DNA of 64,000 nt from Zingiber officinale (Eukaryota; Streptophyta; Magnoliopsida; Zingiberales; Zingiberaceae). The stretch is taken from assembly GCF_018446385.1 (NCBI RefSeq), contig NC_056002.1, forward strand, positions 33,342,636-33,406,635, in the 5' to 3' direction. The position numbers and the translations under genes are program-made. This document shows positions 23,494 to 34,480 of the stretch, piece by piece; the stretch's first letter is position 1; each line of letters begins with the position of its first letter. Below the pieces are notes generated by a model, which was not told the origin of the DNA, did not search any database, and worked only from the letters and a program-made list of their open reading frames with translations.

Positions 23494-25725
23494 CTATTCT
23501 AGAAAATCATAAAGGTCCTTAGGGATGGTGCTAAGGAGCGCCATATAGTCTTGAGCCGGGATGCTGGCGGAGTCAGGGAGCTGACCCTTGGACTTCAGAT
23601 AGTCCGTCGTGGCGGTGATGGCAAGCTCAAAGGCATTATACATCCGCTCGCACACTTTTTCTGAAAATTCAGTCGAGTGAATGTGCTTCAGCCTCAGGGT
23701 TGCGACTCAGCCTGGTTCCGCCTCTTGATATTCCTTGAAGGCAACTTGAGAAGCTTCGAGAGACTCCTGCAAAGTCTTCAGGTCATCATTTTGTTTAATC
23801 GCCTACGTCGAGCGGCTTGCCTTCTTGCCGTCCAGCTGCTCCATCAGCTCTTTGACTTGTTGCTCCAGGCCCCGAGCCTCGACGTTTTTCTTCTCCAGAT
23901 CGGCGATAGCCGTTTTCTTCCGCTCGGTTGCCAGGCTTATTTTGCGGTCCAGTGACTTGACCTGTCGTTCGAGTTCGGCCAGAGTATGGGCCTGGCCGGC
24001 CGTCTTCTTTTGCTCAGCCGCCAACAGATCTTGGGTCTTCTTGAGCTCTTTCTGCAGCTCGGCATATGATGGACCCTGGGAAGGCGCACCGCCCGAACTC
24101 CTTAGCCTCTTTAGCTCCTCGTCCACCATGGCCAGACGATTGGAGACAGCGATCTCCTCCACCCATCTCTGACATAAGCAAGATTGTTAATGGTCGATCG
24201 GAAAGAATGTGTAAAGGACTTGAGAAAGCATACTTACCCCAGTGGCCTGCTGCATATGGTTGTTGGCCAGATTGCTGAGTGGAATCATCGCAACACGTGC
24301 CCGAGCGTCGGCCCACATCTCAGCTAGGGGCCCCTTCATGGTGATCATGTGCTCGGGCGCGGTTGGCCGATCGGACTCGGGCATCAACTCTTCGGTGGGA
24401 AGATGTAGGGAGACCCTGATGGTATGGTGCCGACCGGGAGTCGTCTGAGCCGAAGCTGGGGAAGGATCGGAGGCCAGCGCAGAAAACTGGGACAAAATGG
24501 CCGAGCGTTGGACTCGGCGGGGAGAGGGCGGAAGGGCGCTGACAGGTATGGCCTCGAGGGGGTCCGCGGACGCGTCCAGTTGAGATGGGGTCCGATCAGA
24601 CGAGATCGCCTCAACCGCGGGGGCTTTGCCGCGAGAATCGGCGGTGGTCCGTTCGGATGGCTGGACCGCGGAAGTGGCCGAGCGAAGTGGTGTCTCTGTT
24701 CGGCGCCTCTTTTGTCGGAGAGGGCGCTCTTCCTCCTGAGCGGAACCTTCCTCTTAGACAGTTGGTCCCCTGCTGGGGGTGACGCCTCTTGCCGCATCCC
24801 GGGGAGAGGCCTGAGCGGCCGACTCCTCGTGAGTCCCGCTCTCCCCTTCGTGTGAGCCGACCGGCTCAATGCCGAGCAACTCCATCTCCTTGGCAGCTGC
24901 GGCCTCGAGCGCCGCCGCTTTCCTCTTCAAAATACCTGCCATCACGGACTCCATGACAATGTCCGCTACAAAGGAAAATGGAGAAAATCAGTTAGCAATC
25001 AAGGCGAATGCACAAGTAAAATTCTTACCGAAGCCGCTCGGGAGGGGAGTCCGGATCGGACTCAGGCCAAATATGTACATCACCCCTTCGGGTAAGAACT
25101 TGTTGATGTCGAACTTCAGACCGGCTAGCATGTTGGCAGCGTGAAGATAGTCCGGTCGGGTCTTGAACCTCTTTAGCTCAGGGGAGATTGGCGGTCCGAC
25201 CTGCCACTGGGTCCGGAAAGAGGCCCGTTCGGGGAGACGAAGATAGAAGTAGTACTCTTTCCAATGTTTATTGGAAGATGGCAGTTTACTAAAGAAGACT
25301 AAACCGGGCCGAGCTTGGAACATGTAAGTACCTAGCCCGGACTGTTTAGGATAATAAAAATAATAGAAGAACTCCGGTCGGAGGGGAATGTTGTAGATTT
25401 TGCTCAAGACAACAATGCCACATAGAAGGCGGAAAGTGTTAGGAACTAAGCTTCCGAGCGGAATGCCGAAAAAATTATAGACTTCTACGATAAAGGGATA
25501 AATTGGAAAGCGCAGACCGGCTATGAATTGGTCGCGGAAAACACAGATAGCTCCGCGCGGTGGTTTGTGTGGCCGAGCGGAGGGGGAGGGTAAAATAAGT
25601 TCAAAGTCAGAGGGGATGTCAAAATTATCCATCAGAATCTCGGCGTCGCGCCGATCGAAGCGCGACTCCATGGTGGTATACCACGGGGCGAGGGCTTGGT
25701 CTTGAGGCTGAGAGGAACTAGCCAT
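23494..25725 (-). CDS. Antisense extra ORF (aORF) of the gypsy element, Transposase_28-like
   Basis: On the strand opposite to gag-pol, three exons can be joined: 25725-25029, 24965-24238 and 24168-23494. Intron ends are canonical (GTAAGA...TGTAG; GTAAGT...GTCAG). Exon 1 (start MASSSQPQDQ) matches the family listed as putative gypsy-type transposon protein (PF04195, Transposase_28): FVVEVYNFFGIPLGSL-like region, FYYFYYPKQ, KHWKEYYFYLRLPE. Exon 2 is proline/charge-rich and has a frameshift near 24760. Exon 3 is a long coiled coil (about 24160-23800) rich in Glu, Lys and Leu, then ends with LYDFLE at 23494. A stop at 23803 interrupts it. Its function is unknown; such antisense ORFs are reported in Tat-lineage elements. 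It is likely no longer functional. Confidence 0.75.
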
Positions 25726-26387
25726 TGTCCGAACGGGCAAAACCACAAAAGGCGAGAAGAGGCAAACGATAGAGAGAAGAAGACGACAAACAATACGGCA
25801 ACCAGAGAGCGAGGACTCGACAAAAAACACGAGGATAACAAAGAAGGGGTAAGGACCTTACAAAGAAGCTGAGGATCGAAAGGAGGAGGCTGGAGATCGC
25901 CGAAAACGAAAAAGCGGGATCGCCGGAAGTATGAAACGCCAGAGGAAGCTGTGGAGCACGCGAAAGCAAGAATGCGGCGGAGGAAGAAGGAGAAGGCTTT
26001 ATAGAGTTGAGCCCGAGCGGCCTCCACCGTTGGATGCAGGTCACGGGAACCGAAGCACACATCGGGCCGTCTATTTTAAACCGCCTCGGTCTCGTCGCCT
26101 GTGACGCCGCCGCCGTACGATGACGACAGCAGCGCCACGTGGCATTCGGCCACTGGAGTGCATTTAATGAGCGCCTTCACGAGGCACAGAGCGCATGCCC
26201 GGCCTTAATGTCGAAGATTGGCGCACATTTCGAAGAGATCCGAGAAATGTTGGCATTGACTAAGGTTATAGCTACCCCCATGGGGGTCGAGCGGAGGATA
26301 GTTTCACAGAGACGCCGCTCGGCGTGACTGGCGGTCCAGTCAGTCGGACTAATCGCCTCCTTCGACTAGACTTAAAGGGGAGGCAAG
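25726..26387. promoter_or_regulatory. Region between aORF and 3' LTR of the gypsy element
   Basis: No sense gene is seen. The minus strand upstream of the aORF start must hold its promoter and 5' UTR; no clear TATA box can be chosen. The stretch ends with the polypurine tract AAAGGGGAGG at 26374-26383 next to the 3' LTR. Confidence 0.4.
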
Positions 26388-27207
26388 TGATCCGGCAGTA
26401 AGGACGGGGGACCCCCTTTGTGGGGAGTCAATGACACGTAGAGGTCAAAAGTCAAAAGGGTCAGCATGAGGTCCGGCCGACCGAAGAAGGGTTCGGTCGA
26501 CCGGCCGAACAGGTCCGGGCGGAATCAAAGACAACCCAACGGGGAGTCGGGTTTCCGACGCTCATGGTGAACCGGGTCGCCGGGCCGAGCGGGTAGTCCG
26601 CTCGGCCGAGGCATAAATCATCAATGCTGTGAAAGAACAGTCTCAGTCGAGCACGCGATGGAGTGAAATCTTCCCGATCGGACCGATACCTACGCCCGGT
26701 CGGACCAATGCCTGTCGAGCGGATGGACGCTCGGCTCGGGGAAAAAGGAGACAAGGACAAGGGGACATTGGGGAACATCTTCTGACAATAAGCATGTTCG
26801 ACGATCAAGCCATACGCAGAATCATACGACGGAAGGTTCTGTTGTCCCATCAGAGAGGTGCTCGGACTGTAGCAGTATGGTGTCAGGCATGCTCCTCTGG
26901 TAAGCTCACACTAAGGTATGGTAAAGGACACGTGTACTCCTCGGTAGGTGTGCATAAGCCTCCCCACAGCTCTATATAAGAGCCCTTAGACTTCGCCGGA
27001 GGTACGCGATCTCTCATCTTTGGAGCCACTTCGTCGTTTTCCTCTTGTCTGACTTGAGCGTCGGAGGGTCGTCACCGGGAACCCCTTCCCTGCCCGACTT
27101 CTTTGCAAGTTCGCCGAAGATCCATACGACCGGTCAGAGATCCACGTCACCAGTTCGGAGAGTGTCACGTGCCCAGCGTCCATCGACTCAGCGTTCGAAC
27201 AAGATCA
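26388..27207 (+). repeat. 3' LTR of the gypsy element
   Basis: This is 820 bp, the same length as the 5' LTR and aligned to it without gaps. It is preceded by a polypurine tract and followed by the second target copy GTTGC. Confidence 0.93.
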
Positions 27208-29508
27208 GTTGCCATTGGAGTATTTATTATTTTTGAATTTTTCATGCAGAATTTTTTAATTAACTCCTTAGCATATTTAGTTTGATAAATGTAGATTCCA
27301 TCTTTGTTTTATTTGTAAGCCTAAGAAAAAGTTGAGTTCCCCAACCATACTCATTTCAAATTCATTCTCCATTAATTTAACGAATTCTTTTAAAAACTTA
27401 GAGTTAGTTGAGCCAAAAATTATATCGTCAACATAGATTTGTGCTATGAAGATGTCTTTTTCTATAGTTTTTACAAATAGGGTCGGATCTATTTGTCCTT
27501 GGTTAAAGCCTTTGGATATTAAGTAACTAGATAATCTTTCATACTATGCCCTAGGGGCTTGTTTTAGTCCATATAACATCTTTTTTAGTTTAAATACATG
27601 GTTTGGGTAGTCTAAGTCTTCAAATCCTGGGGGTTGGCTTACATAGACTTCTTCCTTGATAAACTCATTTAAAAAGGTTGACTTAACATCCATTTGGTAT
27701 AATCCATTTGGTATAACCTAAACCCTTTATGTGCTGCATAGGCTAATAACATCCTAATGGATTCGAGTCTAGCTACTGGTGTATAGGTTTCATCATAGTC
27801 TAAGCCTTCAACTTGACTAAACCCTTTGGCTACTGGTCTAGCTTTGTTTCTTATTATATCACCCTGATCATCCAACTTGTTTCTAAAAACTCATTTGGTG
27901 TCTATTATTGATTTATCTATGGGTTTAGGTACAAGGTCCCAGACTTGGTTTCTCTCAAATTGGGCTAATTCTTCTTGCATAGCAATAACCCAGTCTGGGT
28001 CAGGTACGGCTTCTTCTATAGTCTTAGGTTCAATTTTAGAAATAAGGGCAATCTGACTCAGGTTTCTATAGGAGGATCTAGTTCTGACTCATAGGTTTGG
28101 GTCACCCAAAATTTGGTCAGGTGGGTGAGAGGTACTTACTCTAGTTGGTCTTATGTATGGGTCAGAAACTGGTTCTTCTAGTTTATTAAGGTTATGTTGG
28201 ATTTCATCATCTTCTATAGTTCTTGGATTGATGTCAATATGTTCATTTATATTAGGTAGGTTGTTTTCTTCATCAAAGATTACATTAGTTGCTTCTTCCA
28301 CTTTTAAGGTATTTTGATTATATACTCTAAAGACCCTACTGGTTGAGGAATATCCTAAAAATATTCCTTGGTTAGATTTGGGTGTAAATTTTCCTAAGTA
28401 ATCTTTATTATTTAAAATGTGAACTTTACAACCAAATACTTTTAAATCATTTAGGTTGGGAATTTTATGGTAATAAAGTTCATAAGGTGTTTTATTGTGA
28501 GGTTTATTAATTAGAATTCTGTTTTGAATATAATTTGCTGTATTTATGGCTTCGGCCCAAAATTGATGATTTAAGTTATATTCATTTAACATAGTCCTAG
28601 CGGCTTCTTGTAGTGTTCTATTTTTACGTTCCACTAGACCATTTTGTTTGGGGGTTCTAGGACATGAAAATTCATGTTGGTATCCATTTATTTTACAAAA
28701 TTGGGTAAACCTATAATTTTCAAATTCCCCCCCGGTGATCACTTCTTATTCTTTTAATTTTAGTATCTTTTTCATTTTCTGTTAATTTGCAAAAATTACT
28801 AAATATTTCATAGGTTTCATCTTTTGTTTTTAGGAATTTTACCCATGTGTACCTAGAGTAGTCATCAATTATCACTAAGCAATACTGGTTCTTGCTTAGT
28901 GACTTGGCTCCATGTGAATCAAATAGGTCAAGGTGAAGAAGCTCAAGTAAGGAGTTAGTTCTTTCTAGGTTGGTTGACTTGTGGGTTGACTTGGTTTGTT
29001 TTCTTTGTTGGCAAGCATCACAGATTGAGTTTTCAATAAATTTTAATTTGGACAAATCTCTAACTAGACTATTTTGACTCATTTTTGAAATAAGTCTAGT
29101 GTGAGTGTGACCCAGTCTTCTGTGCCACAGTTGGGTTTCCTCTTGTTGTGGCATGAGACACTTTATTGAGGATATTGATAGGTCAATTGTGTAGATGTTA
29201 TTTTTTCTAAGTCCCTTAAGTCTGATTTCAGGGTTTTCGATGTTTTTAACTAAACACCTAGATTTGTCAAAATTGACTAAGTATCCACTATCACACAATT
29301 GACTTATACTTAGTAAATTAAAGTTAAAATTTTCAACCAATAAAATATTTTGAATAATGAAGTCAGAACTAAGTTCAATATTACCTTTTCCGATTACTTT
29401 TAGTTTACCATCGTTGCCGAATGCAACCGATCCTAAATTCTTGTATTTGAGTTTAGTAAACTTCAATTTATCTCCAGTCATGTGTCTGGAGCATCCACTA
29501 TCCAACAT
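27208..29508 (-). pseudogene. Protease, integrase and N-terminal RT of the inner copia element
   Basis: On the minus strand 29508-28720 holds the protease start (LDSGCSRHMTG), the pre-integrase region, the integrase zinc finger (HRRLGH and CDACQQRK) and the first catalytic Asp (IIDDYSRYTW). A G-tract near 28727-28733 (plus-strand Cs) causes a frameshift; 28742-28089 then has the catalytic Glu region (NGLVERKNRTL) and the integrase C-terminus. RT begins around 27875 (KARPVAKGF, ARLESIRMLLAY), and the YVDD active site is at 27435-27424. A stop near 27550 and others near the right LTR break the RT. The gypsy element then interrupts the gene. Confidence 0.88.
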
Positions 29509-30651
29509 CCATTAATCCAATTCCTACACATGAAGTAGTTGAATTGGTTTCGTTTTAATGGATTTAAAGATAGTTTAATTGAAGTAGACTTCTTAGTTTT
29601 TCTATCTCACCCAATCTAAGTTAGCAATCAATTAATCCTATGGTTGTTTATGAGATGAATTGAGGTTCAATTTAAGGGTTTTGTTTAACTTTGTGTTAGA
29701 TTTAGGTTTAGCTTTGGGTTCAACAAGTAAGCATTCTTTGGATAAACTTCTGGGTTATGGTGAGTCACAAGGAGCTCATTAAAGTAATCATGCCTTCGAG
29801 GTTTTCCAAATAGTCCTACCCATTGAACTTAATACTAAACCTTGGTCTAACTAGTTAAGATCCATTTAAGGGTAGCTTCGGTTAGTTCCACTTGGCCAAA
29901 TGCACCAGGTCGAAGACATATCTTCCTAGACATGCGATGCCCAAGCTTCCGTAACGTACTATCATCCAAAAACTTCACCAGTACCGTGGGTCAAGTTAAA
30001 CCTAGCCCATTTTTTCTAACCTTAATTACCCTGCCGGGTAGTCTACTCTTGTTTACCCATTTCGGGTAGATTAAGTTCGATTACCCAGTCAGGTAGTTTA
30101 GTTAGAGGTGCCAGCTATTCTGGATCCTCCTTCTAAATTTTTATTTGATTGAATTTTGAATTTTGAATTTTGAATTTTGAATTTTAATTTTGAATTTTGA
30201 ATTTTGAATTTTGATTTTGAAATTTGAATTTTAAATTTTGATTTCGAATTTTTTAATTTAATTTCGAATTTTGAATTTTGAATTTTGAATTTTAATTTTG
30301 AATTTTTTAATTTAATTTTGAATTTTGAATTTTAATTTTGTTTAATTTCAATTTTGAATTTTGAATTTTGAATTTTGAATTTTGAATTTTAATTTCGTTT
30401 AATTTTAATGGTTTTTCTGTTAACTCCCCCTGGATCATAACCTCGATATGGCCTGTCGAGGTAGTGTATTTGATCCTTCGGGACCCAGTATTGCCCAAGT
30501 CCAATTTGATTGACCAATTTGGACTTAAGGACCCATGCTTGGACTGATTTACTATTTGGCTTGTTTATTAAAGATAAATAAGATTTATATTTCTTTTTAG
30601 TTTTATATCCTAGCCCGGTTCTATTGTAAACGGCTCTTTGTGTCCCAAGAA
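29509..30651 (-). other. Gag-pol spacer of the inner copia element with heptamer repeats
   Basis: This stretch joins gag to protease but its frame is broken. At 30140-30410 it holds several dozen copies of the heptamer TTTTGAA and close variants (TTTTAAT, TTTCGAA), a simple-sequence expansion that has destroyed any coding frame. Confidence 0.7.
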
Positions 30652-32065
30652 TTAGGTCAAGATTCTTGGAGCTAAAGAAAACCGTTCTAAGGTATTTTTT
30701 AAATCCTTGACCTGATTTTTCAAACTAGAATTTTCTTCCTCAAGTTTTTGAACTTGAGTTGAATTTCCAGTCTGAACTTGATCAGGTAAGGATTTAGAGT
30801 TAGTCACTTCTTTAAGGACAGCTACTTCCTTTAGAAGTGACTTAATCTTAAGGTTTGACTTAGCTAACTTGCGTAATAAATAATTGACTAAATTATTAAG
30901 TCTAGGAATACTTACAGTGGAGTTTGGCCCTTCGAAAACGGATGCAGATCCGTGGCTTCGCTCGGACTCGGCCTCTGGCTCGCTCTCGCTCTCGGATTCG
31001 TCGATCTGGTCCTGGGCCATCAACGCGAGTAAACTCGTCTGATCGAGTTCGTCGTCGTCGTCCTCCGAAGAAGATTCGTCCCACGTCGCCTTCAGGGCCT
31101 TCTTCCTTCTTTGCTTTTTTTGCTTCCTTTTGGTTGGGGCAGTTGGCTTTGATGTACCCCTTCTGGTTGCATCCGTAGCAGATTACTTCAAATTTTACCT
31201 TAGAACTCGGTTGGACCTCCTTGGATTGTACCGCCTTCTTCAGGTCTTTCTTGTTGAAGCCCTTCTTCTTCTTGTAGAGCTTCTTTACGAGGTTCACGAG
31301 TTCGCTGGTCAGTTTATCTTCTTCATCTTCTGAGTCGGGTTCGTCTTCTAATTCCGGTTCAATTTTTCGTCGTAATCTCGGTTCCCGTGTTCAACTGGTA
31401 CCTGCAACCAAAGCAACCCCCTTCTCGATTGGCTGTGCATTAGTCTGCTCGTGAAGTTCAAACTCAGAAAATAACTCATCTAATTTTAAACAAGACAAGT
31501 CCTTAGAGACTTTGTAGGCATCTACCATTGATGCCCACAATGTATCCTTGGAAATGAGTTTAGAGCGTACCTTATGACATCCCGATTCTCGACTTTCTGC
31601 CCGATCGCATGAAGAGAGTTGAGAATGTCTTGAATCCGTGCGTGGAGCGAACTCGCCGTCTCTCCTTCCTGCATTTTTAGATTGTACAGTTTATTAAATA
31701 ATAAGTCACGCTTACTTACCTTGGTTTCCGAGGTACCCTCGTGGAGTTCGATTAATTTTTCCCATAGCTCCTTTGGCGTTGAGAATGGACCAGCACTGTT
31801 GAGCTCCTCCTTGGTCAGCCCACACTGGAGGATGCAAGTCGCTTTGGCATCAACTTCCACCTTTTTGATTGTGGTAGATTCCCATTTTTCGCAGGGTGTC
31901 GCCTTGCCGTCTTCGTCGGATGGGAGTTGTAGTCCGGTCTTGATTATTATCCACGTATCGAATTGTGTCTTCAGGAAGGTTTCCATTCGCCCCTTCCAAT
32001 ATCCGAAGTCTTCTCCGGAGAAAAGTGGGGGGGCGAACGGTGCTGAACCCTTCTTGTTGGGCCAT
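30652..32065 (-). pseudogene. gag of the inner copia element (broken)
   Basis: The ATG at 32065 starts a frame that shifts in a run of seven Gs (plus-strand Cs about 32030). The shifted frame (to 31522) carries a copia Gag domain with GEDFGYWKGRM and LWEKLIELHEGT. Further on, 31297-30902 has a zinc knuckle (CYGCNQKGYIKANC), and 31023-30652 has an acidic segment followed by a heptad-like coiled coil (around KLEEENSSLKNQVKDLKN). Several frameshifts make it non-functional. Confidence 0.85.
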
Positions 32066-32316
32066 TTGTAATATCGACAATATATGTAAAACAAAAACAA
32101 AAGAAATGTGCCAAGACTAGGTCTTGGATTACCAGTGCGGGAGGATAAGGATAAGAAATAATGAACTCGAGTGGTGTTGCACCAGCTTCGAGTAAAAATC
32201 GATTCGTAAAATAATTAGAATGTAGGTAATTAGCTAATTCTAATTGACTCCGAAAAAACAGAAAATAACCACGAAAAAATGCGTGATTGGTGGTAACACC
32301 AGATCAATGTGACCCC

Positions 32317-32328
32317 GCTCTGATACCA
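32317..32328 (-). other. Primer-binding site of the inner copia element (initiator Met tRNA)
   Basis: The minus strand reads TGGTATCAGAGC two bases inside the 5' LTR, the perfect 12-base complement of the initiator methionine tRNA end. Confidence 0.9.
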
Positions 32329-32330
32329 AT

Positions 32331-33585
32331 TGTTGGATCGAGACACACTAGAGGGGGGGTGAATAGCACTTGCGGCTTTCACTCGATTCGGAATTGTAAA
32401 TCGTTCGATTAAACACTATCGGAGTTGAAACTTGCAGCGGAATAAAGAAAAAGCAAACACACAAGAACACGGTCGTTTACTTCGTTCGGAGCCTATGACG
32501 ACTCCTACTCGAAGGCCCGCGATCCTTGATCGGTTCCGGTGGGCAACAACTATAAGTTCATTAAAAGTACAATAAGAGATTTACAATTGTAAGCACCAAA
32601 ACAAATTATACCGATAATAACAGAATTGAAACTGATGTTCCAGGTCGTCGGTATGTCGCAACAGCACCTCGGAATGATCTTGTTAGCAGCACGTTGAAGA
32701 GAGGAAGCCTCGAAGTTGATGTCTTGAATTGCTGGTCGAGACCCCCTTATAAAGGGTGTTCAAAGCGCCTCCATGCTGCCGAGTCGCCCGCGTGGATCAA
32801 ACTTGAACTGGTCGAATTTTATCTCTTCAAGGCGCCTTATGCCTCATCCAAGGCGCCTTAAGCAACTGGTCCAAGGCACCTTATGACTCCTTCAAGGCGC
32901 CTCCAGAGTGCTTTGCAGCCAGCTCCAGCTTTGCACCCGAGGTGCCTCCAAGCCCCATGGAGACGCCTCGGACACTGTTCATCCGAGGTTAACTTGTGCT
33001 CCTTTGGTCCTGCAAAAGTGTTAGCCTCAAACACATAACCTGCAAATCAAAGTTAGCACAATACAACACAAAATATGATAACAGAGTAATGACAATATCC
33101 GGACTGTCCGGGTCTGACTTCGGATTTCCGTTCGGAAACCCTAGGTCAACCCGACACCTACTGTCCCTCTACGGGGAACGCGTCCTCACCTACTCCACTC
33201 AGGAGATTTACCTGCTGCCAGTGCGATCCTCCAGATCGACTGGACTTTTGCTCAGCGCTCGACGCTTCCGGACTTTCTGCTGGACATCCGCTTCCCTGCT
33301 AGTCCAGTCTTTCACCTGGTTCGCGACACCAGGACTTTCCACCTAGGGTTACCATCCCCTAGGACTTTTGCCTGAAGCCATCGACCTGCCAAGACTTTCC
33401 GCATGGGGTTACCACCTCCTATGACCTAGGGTTACCACCCCCTAGAGTTTTCCCTTTGCCTAATTGCAGCTAGGACTTTCCTGAAATACTCAAGCAAACT
33501 TGTTAGATCACTAAACACCTTAACTTTGAATCCTTTGTCATTATCAAAACACGAGTTCGATCGTCGGATGCTTCCCGCACCAACA
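32331..33585 (-). repeat. 5' LTR of the inner copia element
   Basis: This is 1255 bp with intact TG...CA ends. It carries a perfect CCGGACTGTCCGG palindrome at 33099-33111. Compared with 12974-14237 I counted about 59 substitutions (nearly 5%) and several small indels, including the loss of a block of about 21 bp between the first two AGGCGCCT sites. Confidence 0.9.
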
Positions 33586-33590
33586 CAAAT

Positions 33591-34480
33591 CAAAGACATT
33601 ATTGGCTTGCTTTTACCCAAGATTAAATTATTTACATCATCATGAACATCTTTAATCCCTCATATTGACCATATGTCAAGAGCATGTTCAATATCTCCAA
33701 TTAAATAAATTATTCACAATTACATTTTATGTACTGAACTAAAAATGTAACCTGTACCAGTGAATAAATGTCACAGATGTAAATCAATCTTAATCTTCCT
33801 TTTTAGCTAGAATTCATTCATTCTAATCAGTCGCTTTCCTAGTTATGCTCCATAGACCGAATTATCCATAGCCAATAGGAAACATGCTAAAGTAGCAGAC
33901 ACTGATCAGAACTTCAAGTAGACAGCTAAATAGTCACTTAGGGTAAAATCGAGATTAACTTATAATCTCAAGGGTCTCACTTAGTAGAGAAGCAGAGATC
34001 CATTCTCTTACTATCCTTCTTGTCGCCATAGCACATGTGGTATGAATCACATGCTACGATGTTATTCTCTTTACCAAAAAGAGCGCATGTTTTTTCCAAA
34101 TTTAGCATCGTACAGATTTCGATCTAGACATTCCCAATGTCTAATCCTGAATTCAACATATGAATTCTAATCTGGCTTCAAGCAGATTCAGTAAATGGTG
34201 GGTGCATTTACTCCAATCATTACACAAATGATCTCATCTTGACACAAATATCAAGGTGACCTTAACTTATGGGTATGTCTCTATTCACAACTACAAAAGC
34301 TGCCCCATAAGCAACGGTCTTACCTCTATTCGTACTTAACAAATAGAGATAATTGTCCATGTGAGTGGACCAATACCAATCTGCCAACATGCTTATCAAG
34401 ACTTTTATTCGAATGTAACCAAGACATATACACTGAATAGATCATGGAATTTGTCATTTATCAAAATGTCTTTACAATTG
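33591..34480 (-). other. 3' non-coding part of the outer copia element
   Basis: This stretch lies between the end of RNase H and the site where the inner element inserted; the same region resumes at 12973-12585. No ORF with a known domain is seen. Confidence 0.6.

Larger units (their letters stand above)
16415..27207 (+). mobile_element. Ty3/gypsy LTR retrotransposon, Tat-like, inserted in the inner copia pol gene
   Basis: The 820-bp LTRs (16415-17234 and 26388-27207) begin TGATC and end ATCA; the 5-bp target duplication GTTGC is perfect (16410-16414 and 27208-27212). Total length is 10,793 bp. Order: 5' LTR, primer site, gag, protease, RT with gypsy-type RNase H, a second RNase H, integrase, a 10 x 65-bp tandem array, an antisense ORF with introns, polypurine tract (AAAGGGGAGG at 26374-26383), 3' LTR. 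The second RNase H and the extra antisense ORF are marks of the plant Tat lineage (Retand/Ogre relatives). About 45 LTR differences were counted (about 5.5%). Confidence 0.94.
12974..33585 (-). mobile_element. Inner Ty1/copia (Sirevirus-like) LTR retrotransposon
   Basis: LTRs at 12974-14237 and 32331-33585 share nearly all sequence; target duplication CGAAT (12969-12973) against CAAAT (33586-33590), one mismatch. Removing the gypsy insertion leaves about 9.8 kb. Minus-strand order: 5' LTR (32331-33585), Met-tRNA primer site, gag (32065-30652), a spacer with heptamer repeats, pol (29508-27208 and 16414-15698), a 1.46-kb non-coding stretch, polypurine tracts and the 3' LTR. The size, the DSGCSRHMTG protease start, several polypurine tracts before the 3' LTR and a CCGGACTGTCCGG palindrome in the LTR are features reported for Sireviruses. 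No envelope-like ORF is visible. Gag and pol are broken. Confidence 0.9.

Noticed and set aside
23677..24855. Plus-strand frames opposite the antisense ORF of the gypsy element
   Set aside because: They are shadows of the minus-strand aORF, which has the domain match, coiled coil and splice signals.
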